A stretch of 64,000 bases of DNA. Origin: Phoenix dactylifera (lineage: Eukaryota > Streptophyta > Magnoliopsida > Arecales > Arecaceae). The stretch is taken from contig NC_052396.1 of the NCBI RefSeq assembly GCF_009389715.1, forward strand, positions 14,097,888 to 14,161,887. Direction: 5' to 3'. The translations under genes and the position numbers were made by a program. This document shows, one piece after another, positions 1 through 10,500 of the stretch (position 1 is its first letter; every line of letters starts with the position of its first letter). The notes below the pieces were generated by a model. That model saw only the letters and a list, made by a program, of their open reading frames with translations. It was not told where the DNA came from and did not search any database.

Positions 1-680
1 TGCTCCAACAACTTCTTCCCAACAATCAAAGCTTCCTCCTCCTGCATTCAAGTCGACCACTCTTTCAAGAGGAGACCGGAGTTCCAGAAGCCATACCTCT
101 TCACCAGCTTAAAAGCGTTTGAGGGCTTCTAACTCCTTTACGATTATATTGTTTTAAATCTGCTTTTTGAGAAGCTATTTTCTGTTTTCTTCTATCTCTT
201 GTATTTACTTGATTCAATCGGGGGATTGAATCAAGGGGTTTAAGGTTGGTTGGTGAGCCAAGTTAAAACCAACGTGTGTAAGGGTTTGATTGTGAGCCCG
301 GAAAAACAATCGGAGTTTGGTTCTAGTCGGTGAGCCTGGAAAAACCGACCGAGTTCGTTGTGAGCTCGTAAAGCAACAAGTTTGGTTGTGAGCTTGCAAA
401 ACAACCGGCTGTAATCCAAGGGGGTTATAGTGAAATTCCCAAGTGAGACTTGGGGAGTGGACGTAGGAGCAAGGGTTAGCTCCGAATCACTATAAAACTT
501 TGTGTTTGTAGTGCATTGTCTCTCATCTTCTTCCCCGGACACTACTCACAGCACTTAGCTTTAATTAAACAACTTGCTATAGTTTTAAATTAATCATCCA
601 CAAAGTTTTAAATATTCAAGTTAATTTAAAAACCCAATTCACCCCCCCCCCCCCTCTTGGGTTGTCTATCTGGGCAACAA
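1..680 (+). mobile_element. LTR fragment, Sirevirus-like (Ty1/copia), solo or 3' LTR
   Basis: The stretch ends with a C-run followed by CTCTTGGGTTG and ...GGGCAACA, the signature seen at the 3' end of LTRs in the Sirevirus branch of Ty1/copia. No primer-binding site follows, so this is a 3' or solo LTR; its left end is outside the window. It carries five small hairpins in a row (249-406), and palindromic repeat motifs are a reported trait of Sirevirus LTRs. It is a fossil with no coding capacity seen. The lineage is inferred from motif style only. Confidence 0.5.
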
Positions 681-1045
681 GATTAATTTTATCTTTCTTG
701 TTTCTCCTTTTCTAAGTCTCTATGGCATATGCTGCAGTGTTTCCTTGGTCGATAATGATGATTCCAATGATTTTTAATAGTCATCGTGACATCTAGTTCC
801 TAACATATTGTGATGCATTTCATCACAAATTCTAGACTTATTGAAGCCTAACAAAATTTGCTAATTCGATCGTTTCCAAGAAGATAAATGGGCGCATTGC
901 ATGTTGCGACAAATGCACCCAAAGTTTACAATTTCTATGTGCACAAAGTTACAAGCTAATACATATATGGCCTCGGTTTCGTAGCCTCCTCTTTTTCTCC
1001 TATAGCACTTCCACCTTGGGCTTATAAATGTGGAATGAAGTCTCC
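681..1045. other. intergenic, upstream region of the GDSL gene
   Basis: AT-rich sequence between the LTR end and the TATA box. I see no gene or repeat in it. It would hold the proximal promoter of the GDSL esterase gene, but no specific regulatory motif can be supported. Confidence 0.4.
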
Positions 1046-1054
1046 TATATAAAA
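1046..1054 (+). promoter_or_regulatory. TATA box of the GDSL gene
   Basis: TATATAAAA lies 42 bp before the chosen ATG at 1096. A start site about 30 bp downstream would give a very short leader. The spacing supports the ATG at 1096 rather than an in-frame start further upstream. Confidence 0.55.
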
Positions 1055-1095
1055 AACACATAGCACAAGTGCTCAGGGACCATCAGAAAGCTCTA

Positions 1096-3794
1096 ATGGC
1101 AGAAAGAAGTGTTCCTTCTCTTCTCCTCATCACTCTCTCTCTACTTGGGCTCAACCTTCATGCGGTGGAGGGACACATCAATGCAATTTATGTGTTCGGG
1201 GACTCGACGGTCGATGTGGGGAACAACAATTACCTGCCCTTGCTGACCAGCAGGGAAGCCAAGGCTAATTTCCCACATTATGGGATCGACTTCCCCACCT
1301 CGACGCCGACCGGCAGGTTTAGTAATGGCCTCAACGCTGCAGACCAGTTGGGTATGCCTGTCTTCAAACTTTCACAAAACCAATATAAACTTGACCTGAT
1401 ATAACATCTTATGTGAAGGAAGAGATATGGGTACTGTCAAGTAGTGTGATTAAGCTCGCAGATGTGAGAATTCTTAGAAAGTAGACCTTAGGATCTCAGC
1501 ATCACAGGCTGAAACATTATTAGTGGCATTGAACCGGATGCTTACAATTGGTAGGCAAGCAATGTCAACATGGACCAGCCCTATGTTCATAATGTTAGAA
1601 ATTAATTTGTAGTTCTAGAAGCTTACAATTAATATGGGTAAGTTTAAAAGTTATACTTTGGGAAGTCAAAGAGGCATCTTAAGTAAACTAAGAGCTAGTC
1701 TTGTAGAGATCAAAAGGCCACTTTTGTATTTGTAAGTGGTAGTCTAAGAGGAACCTTTGTATCTATCTATATATAGGTGGACTAGAGCTTTGGCATGAAC
1801 AAACTATCGAGGGCCACTTGTACCACTCTAGTATGCGTGAATAAAAATCCCCCATGCTTCCCACTAAAAAATTCTCTTTCTTGCATCTTTTTTCCTATAT
1901 TTCTTCTTGTAGCCAACACACAATGGGAGTGGGATGCAGGATTCAACCTCCTCTATCTCAAGGCACAAGCCTGGATCAATTCGGAACACTTCTATGCAAT
2001 CACTTATCAGCATATCACATGTATTTTTGAGAAACAGATGCTTGCATAACACAAGATATCTCACACAGAAAAATATATGGTTTCAGCAGCACTGCTGTTT
2101 CATAACAACTCTGAGCTAACACCCCTTCTGTTTCCTTCTGTGGCCAGCCATATTGTTGGGCTTTCCAATGAGCCCACCACCTTATCTCTCTCTTACGCCA
2201 GAGAACTTCACCATGCAGATGTTCAGAGGGGTTAACTTTGCATCAGGGGGATCAGGGATCCACGAATACACTGGATCACGTTATGTAAGCATGTCTTTCC
2301 CGTTCCACCTCGACATATTTTTGTATATATATATAGAGTTGATTTCCTGTCTTCTCCAAAAACTTCAGCATGGGGCTAATTCAGGTTCTTCTGTTAAACC
2401 CAGAAAGTCATTTCTATGGCAGTGCAGATCCAATACTTTGCGATGGTCAGCGGTATCATAACAAAATTAATGGGTCCAGTTGGGGCCTCAGATTTCCTTT
2501 CCAGATGTCTATTCCTCATCAGCACTGGGAGCAATGACATGTTTGAATACTCCTTTGCCAAGCGTAGCAGCCGCGACGATGCAATGTTCTTAGCCGGTCT
2601 TACCTCCACATACAAAGAGCATTTAAAGGTCTCCCTCCCACACACTAATGAATTGGTTTTATTTTATAAATTAAAGAAAAAAATAGAAGGAGGGCAGAAT
2701 ACTATTATGTTAAGGTAGTTTGGATTGGCTTAACACAAATTTATCCTATATATAATGTTTATATTAAGCTTGGTATGAATTTGCTGTCTTTTATAATTTT
2801 TTTTAAAAAAAATGCAATAGAGAAAGGAGGGCAGGATAATATTATGTTATTGTAGTTTGTGTTGGCTTAACACAAATTTATCATCTAAATAATCTTTATA
2901 TTAAACTTATTATTGGTTTTCCTTAATATATTTAAAAATAAAAAATCAATAGAGAAAGGAGGGCAGAGTATTATTAGGTGATGTTAGTTTGGGTTGGCTT
3001 AACACAAATTAATCCTATATATATACAATCTCTAGATTAAACTTATTATGAATTGGTTATTTTATAAATTTTAAAAAATCAATAGAGGAAGGAGGGCAGA
3101 ATGTTTTTAGGTTACGGTAGTTTGGGCTGTCTTAACACAAATTTATCCTCTATAATATTTATATTAAACTTATATTAACCTGATCATCTTATGAGCACAA
3201 CAGGCCTTGTACAACCTTGGAGCAAGGAAATTTGGCATAGTGAGCGTCCCACCATTAGGATGCTGCCCATCTCAAAGAGCAAGAAACCACACAGGAGGCT
3301 GCTACGAGATGCTGAATGGGCTGTCCGGAAAGTTTTATCCGGCCATCGGAGAAGTCTTGCAAAATCTACACTCGGAGTTGCCGGACATGAAGTATGCTCT
3401 TGGAAACAGCTTTTCAATGGTCGGCTCTATCTTGGAGAGCCCAAAGCCAAGTAAGCAATTATTCCGACTTTTGATGCACTTCATAATGGTTTTCGTGCAT
3501 CACATGCATAAGAATTCAAAGTTTGTAATTATCATTAGATCTGAAGCAACTGTTTTCTTGTTTTCAGAATTTAAGGAGCTCAAATTTGCATGTTGCGGAT
3601 ATGGGAAGTTTTATGGAGAATACCAGTGCAATCAGACATTTCCATACTGTGCTAACCGGACTGAGTATTTGTTCTGGGATTGGTTCCACCCAACACAGGC
3701 TGCTTCAGAGATGGCAGCTGAAGCTCTCTACGGTGGCTCGAAAAAAATTGTCACCCCAATGAACTTCAAGCAATTGGCTGAGAATGACCGTTAG
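1096..3794 (+). CDS. GDSL esterase/lipase, five exons
   Basis: Exons are 1096-1351, 2148-2284, 2404-2628, 3204-3450 and 3568-3794, all with GT-AG borders and matching phases. They give 363 residues, normal for plant secreted GDSL lipases. Residues 1-25 form a signal peptide. Block I is [14 protein letters not shown] with the nucleophile at Ser37. Block II reads NFASGGSGI (oxyanion Gly) and block III GSND (oxyanion Asn). Block V is DWFHPTQAA with the catalytic Asp and His. All catalytic residues are present, so the enzyme looks functional: a secreted or wall-bound hydrolase of acyl esters. Its substrate cannot be told from sequence. The start was chosen because it directly precedes the signal peptide. 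Intron 3 holds a tandem repeat. Family assignment is firm; the physiological role is unknown. Confidence 0.93.
2645..3178. repeat. intronic tandem repeat, four units of about 133 bp
   Basis: In intron 3 of the GDSL gene the phrase GGAGGGCAG recurs near 2690, 2826, 2959 and 3091. It is followed each time by a TTTGG...GGCTTAACACAAATTTATCC block and an AT-rich tail. The spacings are about 135, 133 and 132 bp. The units differ by scattered substitutions and small indels, so the array is not recent. Confidence 0.8.
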
Positions 3795-5662
3795 AGGAAG
3801 AAATAGATTAGAGACACTATATAAGTTGTCCAATTCCTCATGAAATAATCAAGGGTGGAGTCCTTGGCATGGGTATTGTAGTGGATTTACTTGCACATGA
3901 AATTGATGTTTAAAATTGAAAGAAAAGGAAGCCCACATCACCACTTTTCTCAACTTCAGTTCTGTCCACTTCTTGCCATCCTACATTAATCAATTAAATC
4001 ATGGGGGTCACCTTTCGCTAATTCTCTTGCTTTTATCGCTCTTGCTTTTATAGCTTTATATTTTTCCTGCCTGATGGTAGAACCTTTAACATTCTTTTTT
4101 CTCACATCATGTTGCGAGCGGGCCGGGATGAGCTGTTCTCAATTGAGTGAGATGAGAATGACCAGGTCTGATGGGAAATTTTTTTCCCTTGAAGCCTGCA
4201 CACTTCCTCTAAGTTATAGGCTATCCATATGTACAGCTTAGGCTGAAATACTTTGCTCAGCAGTCCACAAATGTGGTATTGGAGCATGTGCGAGGACACG
4301 TGCAACTGTATGTTTAGTCCCACATAGATTATTCGTCGAAGAGATCTTAAGTACTTATACAGGACTAAGAAACCCAAAAAAAATATTCTGACTAGCCTTT
4401 TTGGGTGAGGTACTGGATTGGTACAAATGGTTCAGAGAAAACCCGGCCTGTAGCCTATTAGACTAGGAGACATTGCACCACGGGCTCATTGAGGCTAGCC
4501 ATGAATTGATCGTGATGTTTGTGATTATATTTGAATTGATTGGGATTCTTAGCCTAACGAGGAAGTCAGAACTTAAATGGAGGGACTATGTGGGGTTCCA
4601 TGCGGGTGTGTGTTTAGTCTAACATAATGTTTCTTATCATCTAGTATTTAAGTTTATATTCCGTTGGAAAATTTGATGTGTACTAGCATGCCATCTCAAG
4701 TTGGCTCTCCTCTTGCTCATAATTATTGATCCTAGCATGAAGCGCTCTACGATGAGCATTACTTGCTCCAGCTATTATTACCTCTCTAATCGAAGCCTTT
4801 GCTAATTGACATTGTTGGATAAGGATCTTATCTGCATATGTCTAGTATTATGTGCCAGCCCCCAACCTGAGTTCATGAACCGAAGGTCATGTCAACTGCC
4901 ATATACTCATAAAAAATCCTCCCCATAAGCATGCAAGGCATCTCAACATGATATCATAAACATGCAGCAAAATAATTTAAATAATAAAATACAAACTTTA
5001 GTTCAATAACTAACTCAAAATTTAAATGTCTCACAATTCCAACATTATTGTAAGGTAATACAACAATTTAAATAAACTCTAATCTAAGATAATCTGTGCT
5101 AAAATTCTACTAGTCCCTTTTCCATATTGAACCGCGATCAGGCTAATTCTCTGAATCTGTAAAATAAAAAAAAACGTATAATGAGCTAGACATCCCAATA
5201 AGTAATGATCAATGTAAACTAAATAAATCATAAATCAAATAGATAATAATTTACAAAAAATAAACATATATGCAGTACTATAATGGGAATCAAATTTTTC
5301 AAAAAAATTTAATTTCTATTCATGGATTCTAGTTCTTTTAACTATTCAATTCATTTGATCAACTCTAGGCTATGACCATATTTTTCTGTGGCAGGGCCAT
5401 AACACCGCGCATCTTCTTGCGGTGAGCTACACATCATCTTACAGCAAAGTTCTTCAAAACAAATCAAGTGCCAACGTATTAGCCCCCATTGGCAGGATTC
5501 TCAATATAGCCTAGTTGGAATTCAATTAGCTTTAGGGTTTCATATTTTAATTTGATAGAAATACTAACAATTATGATGTTTCGAAATCGATCAATCATAT
5601 CCATAATAAGATCATATGTCTTCATAATATTCTAAAATAAATATATTCAATAATGTTATAAT
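3795..5662. other. intergenic, with dispersed-repeat-like sequence
   Basis: Downstream of the GDSL gene I see no coding gene. Around 4230-4480 and 4600-4660 the sequence has the look of a dispersed plant repeat (TTTAGTCCCACATAG... and a second TTTAGTCTAACAT copy), but no ends or duplications could be defined. From 4900 on it is AT-rich without recognisable features. Confidence 0.4.
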
Positions 5663-5961
5663 CACTACAGGGAAAGTCGGTTTTACCGACGCTTTTTTGC
5701 CGACGCTTTTTACAAGCGTCGGCAATTTTCGGTCTAACGTCTAAATATGGCGACGCTTGTAAAAAGCGTCGGAAAAAAACGACGCTAATACGTGTTGGTG
5801 TAATCGCAGGCCTAAGACGACGCTAAAAAGCGTCGTCGGAAGCCAACGACCCAAAATTGATTGCGTGTCCAACGAGCCCCACCTCCCCCTTCGTCCTTTC
5901 CATCTATAATATCTTCTCTGAGAAGCTATAGTCCACAGAGAGAAAGAGAGAGAGAGAGAGA

Positions 5962-6129
5962 ATGGAGCTCCAAAACCTTCGCAATGGCGACCCTCCGAGC
6001 CCCGAGCTCGCAGAACCCAACCATGGTGAACACCACCTCGACCCTCCCCTCTCCCCCCTGCGCTTCCCCTCGGACGATGTCGACAGCTCCTGCTCCACTC
6101 CCTACATCAGCGCCCCCTCCAGCCCCAGC
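5962..6129 (+). pseudogene. captured N-terminal fragment, DUF1645-like
   Basis: An ATG preceded by a GA-rich leader opens a frame of 159 codons (to 6441). Only its first 56 codons look like a real protein start. They are acidic and proline-rich and contain [12 protein letters not shown], a motif typical of the plant DUF1645 family. After that the frame runs through an inverted WD40 piece and then through the LWD sequence in the wrong frame. The preserved start codon and leader suggest that a 5' exon was captured with its UTR. Family assignment rests on one motif. The gene it came from is not in the window. Confidence 0.45.
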
Positions 6130-6130
6130 C

Positions 6131-6190
6131 GGCAGATGTGGCAGGAGCTGTGGGGCGCCCAGGCGATGGCGTTGACGCTGGCCTGGTGGC
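6131..6190 (-). pseudogene. inverted fragment of the captured LWD/AN11 WD40 gene
   Basis: Read on the minus strand this piece encodes [19 protein letters not shown], the WD40 segment that in LWD1/AN11 proteins directly follows the end of the plus-strand fragment at 6191-6843. It is fused head-on to that fragment. Its inner 18 bases (6173-6190) are an exact reverse complement of 6823-6840, so the HQASV codons are present twice in opposite orientation. Confidence 0.8.
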
Positions 6191-6843
6191 CCTCTCCTTC
6201 GAGCACCCCTACCCCCCCACCAAGACCATGTTCATCCCCGACCGCGATTGCCTCCGCCCCGATCTCCTCGCCACCTCTGCCGACTTCCTCCGCATCTGGC
6301 GCATATCGTCGAATGACGAAGGCGACGGTGACGACAACAGCAAGAAGAACAACTCCTCCTCCAAGTCCTCCTCGTCGTCGCGCGTTGAGCTCCGATCCCT
6401 CCTCAACGGCAACCGGAACTCCGAGTTCTGCGATCCCCTGACCTCCTTCGACTGGAACGAGGCGAAGCCGCGCCGCGTGGGCACCTCGTCCATCGACACC
6501 ACCTGCACCATCTGGGACATCGAGTGCGAGGCCGTCGACACCCAGCTCATCGCCCACGACAAGGAGGTCTACGACATCGCCTGGGGCGGCGTCGGTGTCT
6601 TCGCCTCCGTCTCCGCCGACGGCTCCGTCCGCATCTTCGACCTTCGCGACAAGGAGCACTCCACCATCATCTACGAGTCGGCCGACCCCCCCAACACCCC
6701 CCTCGTCCGCCTTGGCTGGAACAAGCAGGACCCCCGCTACATGGCCACCATCATCATGGACTCCGCCAAGGTCGTCGTCCTCGACATCCGCTTCCCCACC
6801 CTCCCCGTCGTCGAGCTCCACCGCCACCAGGCCAGCGTCACCC
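6191..6843 (+). pseudogene. captured fragment of an LWD1/AN11-type WD40 repeat gene
   Basis: The frame reads [19 protein letters not shown] ... [14 protein letters not shown] ... IGTSS-like [14 protein letters not shown] ... [17 protein letters not shown] ... [15 protein letters not shown] ... [13 protein letters not shown]. This is the central WD40 propeller region of LIGHT-REGULATED WD1/AN11 (close to TTG1), about 215 residues. There are no introns, as in monocot members. The N-terminal part is missing and the C-terminal part breaks off after HRHQASV. The frame is still open, so capture may be fairly recent or the region little decayed. LWD proteins are clock and transcription co-factors; this copy lacks a usable start and end and is unlikely to do that job. 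Confidence 0.85.
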
Positions 6844-7515
6844 GCCGGAAATGGCCGCGAGGGGGCGGGATCTGAAGCTCCGGAGCCGATCGATTCGCCG
6901 GAGGGATCTGAGGGATGCGATGAAGGAGGCGGAGAGGAAATTGGGGAGGAATCGAGGCTCTGATTCAAAATATTTTTTAAAATATTTTTTTTTAAAAAAA
7001 ATGTTTATAACGACGCTTTAAAGCGTCGGCGAAAACCCAAAACTGGTTTGGGCTTTCCTGACACTTTAAAGCGTCGGCGAATGTTGTTTTTGCCGACGCG
7101 TTTATTAGCGTCGGAAAATTCCTGTTTTTACCGACGCTTTCTCTTAGCGTCGGCAAAAACCGGACCCACGCCCACCTGCCCGACGTCTGACCCACGCTTC
7201 CGGGTGCGTGGGCTGGAAATTCGCCGACGCTTAAAAGCGTCGGTAGAGACTAAAAAAATCGTCGGGAGATATCCTTTCTTTTGTAGTGAATGCTCATCAA
7301 ATCCATGCATCATGAATAATATTATTGAAAAGTTATGAATATAATAATCTTCGAATTGTAGATATATTTAGAAAAAATGAAACATTACTCACCTTGCGAG
7401 CAAACCCAAACTATCAATCCAATCAATCTTAAAAAATTTTCTCAGATCTTGATATTTAAAAATTATATTCTCATCAAAAATTTATTATAGGTATTTTGAA
7501 AATAAAAACTCTAAT

Positions 7516-10500
7516 TCTAACACCCTTATAGGGCCAACCTAGATGGAGTGTTTGGCATCCCGATCAGTCCGTTCAAAGCATAATTCATCTGGTTATGCTC
7601 AAACTAGGACAAAGATTGTTTAACAGAGATCGGTTTACCAATTCTAACAGTGTCCGAAAAGGGCCAAGGTGAGCCACCCACCAAACATGTATCAAGGCCC
7701 TTCACCCGGGTTGATCTAGAATCATGAAAAGAGGTGTTGTGCTAGATCTAACATCTCTAGAGGAAGAGTAGAGAGAGAAGGTCCCGAGGAGAGAGATACA
7801 AGAGAGAGAAAGGAAGGAGAACAGAGAGAGAAAGAGAGAGAAAGCAAGCTTCTCTCTCTCTAAGGAAGAGAAAGAAAGAGGGTGGTTGCAAGTGATACTT
7901 GAGGTCAGGAGACCTATGGCCGACTAATAGGTGGCTGGCGATGATGCTGTAATTGATCAAAAATAGGGGTTCCAACCCCTTAAATTATGAAACTGAGGCA
8001 TCCCGACACTAAAACTCTGGCCAAAGCCATAAGCCATCGTGGGAGATTAGGAGAAAACCCCAGCGACGAGCGTCGGCGGTGGAACCTGTGCGTAATGAGG
8101 AAAAACAAGGGTTGATCAGTCAAAATAGGGGAAATAGGCCTTTGCCCCTTCTTAGCCAAAATTCGACAATGCTCGGCTAGAATCAAGGTTTCAAAAGAAT
8201 TCATAAGAAAGATAAAAAGAGTAGATCGAAGGTAGCCAAATCCTTATCTGGTTTTCGGCAGCGTTTAGCCATGGTGGTGGCGCCAATAACGATTAGTTTT
8301 CGAACAGAAACAATGAAGAGAACGCTGACGATGAGCTCAAATTGGGTTAAATCTCCTATGAGGGATGAGAGAGGAATCAGGAGGGCCTTTATATAGGCCT
8401 GGTCATGACTGGAATCTGGCTTGGAGTCGGATTCCATGTAACCATCTGGAGGAGGAAAAAGATTCCCATCAGGAGTCCTTTCTTTCTTTCTTTTTGTTGG
8501 GCCAAAGTTACTAGGTCGGTCAAGCAGACCTCACCTAGTTTATTGGATCTCACATTCTCCCCCCTAAAAAATTCTTCTATGAAATTTGCATACCTATACC
8601 TTCCAACAGTTGAGGGTATTTCTGCTTCTTCTCATATTCTAATTCCCAGATAGCTTCTTTTTCTTAATGAAAGCTCCACTACACCTTGACATAAGGAATA
8701 ATATGGTGTCTCAAAACTTGATCTTTACCGTCCACTATCTGTATAGGATGCTCCTCATATGATAGATCTTCTCTAATGCATAAAGGCTCAATCTCCATAA
8801 CATGACTTGGGTCTGGCACATATCTTCTACAGGAGACAAAAAATATTGTGTACATCAGCAAGTGAAAGCGGTACGACAAGTCTATAAGATTCTTTCCAAA
8901 ATCTCAAATAGACAAACAAATCTGCTATTCAACTTGCCTCGAAAACCATATCTTGAAATTTCTTTTGTAGGAGAGATTTTGAGAAATACGTGATCACCAA
9001 TTTGAAACTCTAGTTCTCATCTTCTATTATCTGCATAATTTTTCTATCTACTTTGTGTAATTCAAAGTCATTCTTTAATTAGCTAGATTTTCTTAACTGT
9101 CCACGACACAAGTTTAGGGCCTAACAATCTTCGCTCACCAATATCATCCCAACAAATTGACGAACAATATTTTCTTCCATATAATGTTTCATAAGGTGCC
9201 TTCTGTATGCTACTTTGCTAACTATTATTATATGCAAATTCTATCAAAGGTAGATGCTCATCCCATGAACCTTACATATCTATGATGCAAGTTCTCAACA
9301 TATCCTCCAAAATCTGAATAGTCCTCTCTGACTAACCATTAGTCTAAGGGTGGAAAGCAGTACTAAAACTCAACCTAGTACCCAAAGCCCTACATAAACT
9401 TTTCCCACAATTATGATACAAACCTAGTATCTCAATATGACACAAAGGTTGCCAAAATACCATGCAGTCTCACAAACTCTTAAATATACAATTTGGCTAA
9501 CCTTTCCGGATTGAACCCAACTCTAATACGTAAAAAGTGTGCTAATTTTGTAAATCTATCCACGATCACCCAAACTACATCATTAGCATTAGGAGTCTTT
9601 GGCAGTTCAGTTACAAGATCCATGGTAATTTGTTCCCACTTCCATACTGGAATATCAAAGGCTGAAACAGTCCTGCTGGTCGCTGGTGCTCGGCTTTGAC
9701 CTGCTAACATACTAAATATTGTGCCACAAATTGAGCAATTTTCTTTTTCATATTGTTCCATCGACACAATTCATTTAAATCCCTATACATCTTAACTCCT
9801 CCTGGATGTACTGTATATCCAAACTGATGAGCCTCTTTAAAAATTTTCTGCTTAATTTTTAGATCCATATGTATACAAATTCTATTTCGAAATCTCAAAG
9901 ATCTATCCTCATATATTTGAATTCAGATTGATCTCCTGATTCCACTGATTCTCGGATCTTCAATAGTTGGTGGTCATACCCTTGGAAGTTTTAATCTTTT
10001 CTATAAGTGTCAGTAGAACTTGAATATAAGCCAATCGAATCTCTGAGTCATGTAATCAGATCTATAAATCAAGCCTCCTCATATCTTCCAAAATATGTTG
10101 CTTATTGGTAATTAAGGTGGCCACATTTTCAATTGATTTTCTACTCGAGGCATCTGAAACAATGTTAGCTTTCTCGAGACGATAATTAATCGTTAGATCA
10201 TAATCCTTCAATAATTACAGCCATCTTCTTTGTCTCATATTCAGTTTTTTTGGGTGAATATGTATTTTAAACTCTTGTGATCTATATATACCTTGCACTA
10301 TACTCTATAGAGATAGTGTCTCCAGATTTTAAAAGCGAAAATCACAGTCGCTAACTCCCGATCATGAGTAGGATAATTTTTCTCATAAGGTTTTAATTGT
10401 CTAGTCATAAGCCACCATTTTACTATATTGCATCAAAACACAGGCAAGTCCCTTTCTAGAAGCATCACTATAGATTGTGAATCCTTCATTCCCTGTGGGT

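Larger units (their letters stand above)
5663..7288. mobile_element. non-autonomous CACTA (En/Spm) element 1 carrying gene fragments (Pack-CACTA)
   Basis: The element starts CACTACAGGGAAAG and ends CTTTCTTTTGTAGTG, the CACTA terminus in inverted orientation. It is flanked by the 3-bp duplication AAT on both sides, as expected for this superfamily. Both subterminal zones (5663-5850 and 7010-7260) are packed with palindromes of the type CCGACGCTTTAAAGCGTCGG, the usual layout of transposase-binding subterminal repeats in En/Spm. No transposase is encoded. Between the zones lies GC-rich captured DNA: a DUF1645-like N-terminus and a rearranged LWD/AN11 WD40 gene. Compared with elements 2 and 3 it is inserted in the opposite orientation. 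Confidence 0.9.

Noticed and set aside
1592-1920. Possible solo copia LTR in intron 1 of the GDSL gene (TGTTAGAAATTA start, TATATATAGG inside)
   Set aside because: No matching end and no target duplication could be found, so the element is not listed.
4403-4500. Possible tRNA or SINE-like block with GGTTCAGAG
   Set aside because: No convincing A and B boxes at the right spacing and no cloverleaf could be drawn.
6102-6968. 288-codon minus-strand open frame opposite the captured WD40 gene
   Set aside because: It is the GC-rich antisense shadow of the plus-strand fragment. Only its last part (6190-6131) is meaningful, as the inverted WD40 piece.
5673-7260. Regular palindromic repeats that might suggest a CRISPR-like array
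   Set aside because: Spacing is irregular, repeats are palindromic and confined to ends of CACTA elements; plant nuclear context.
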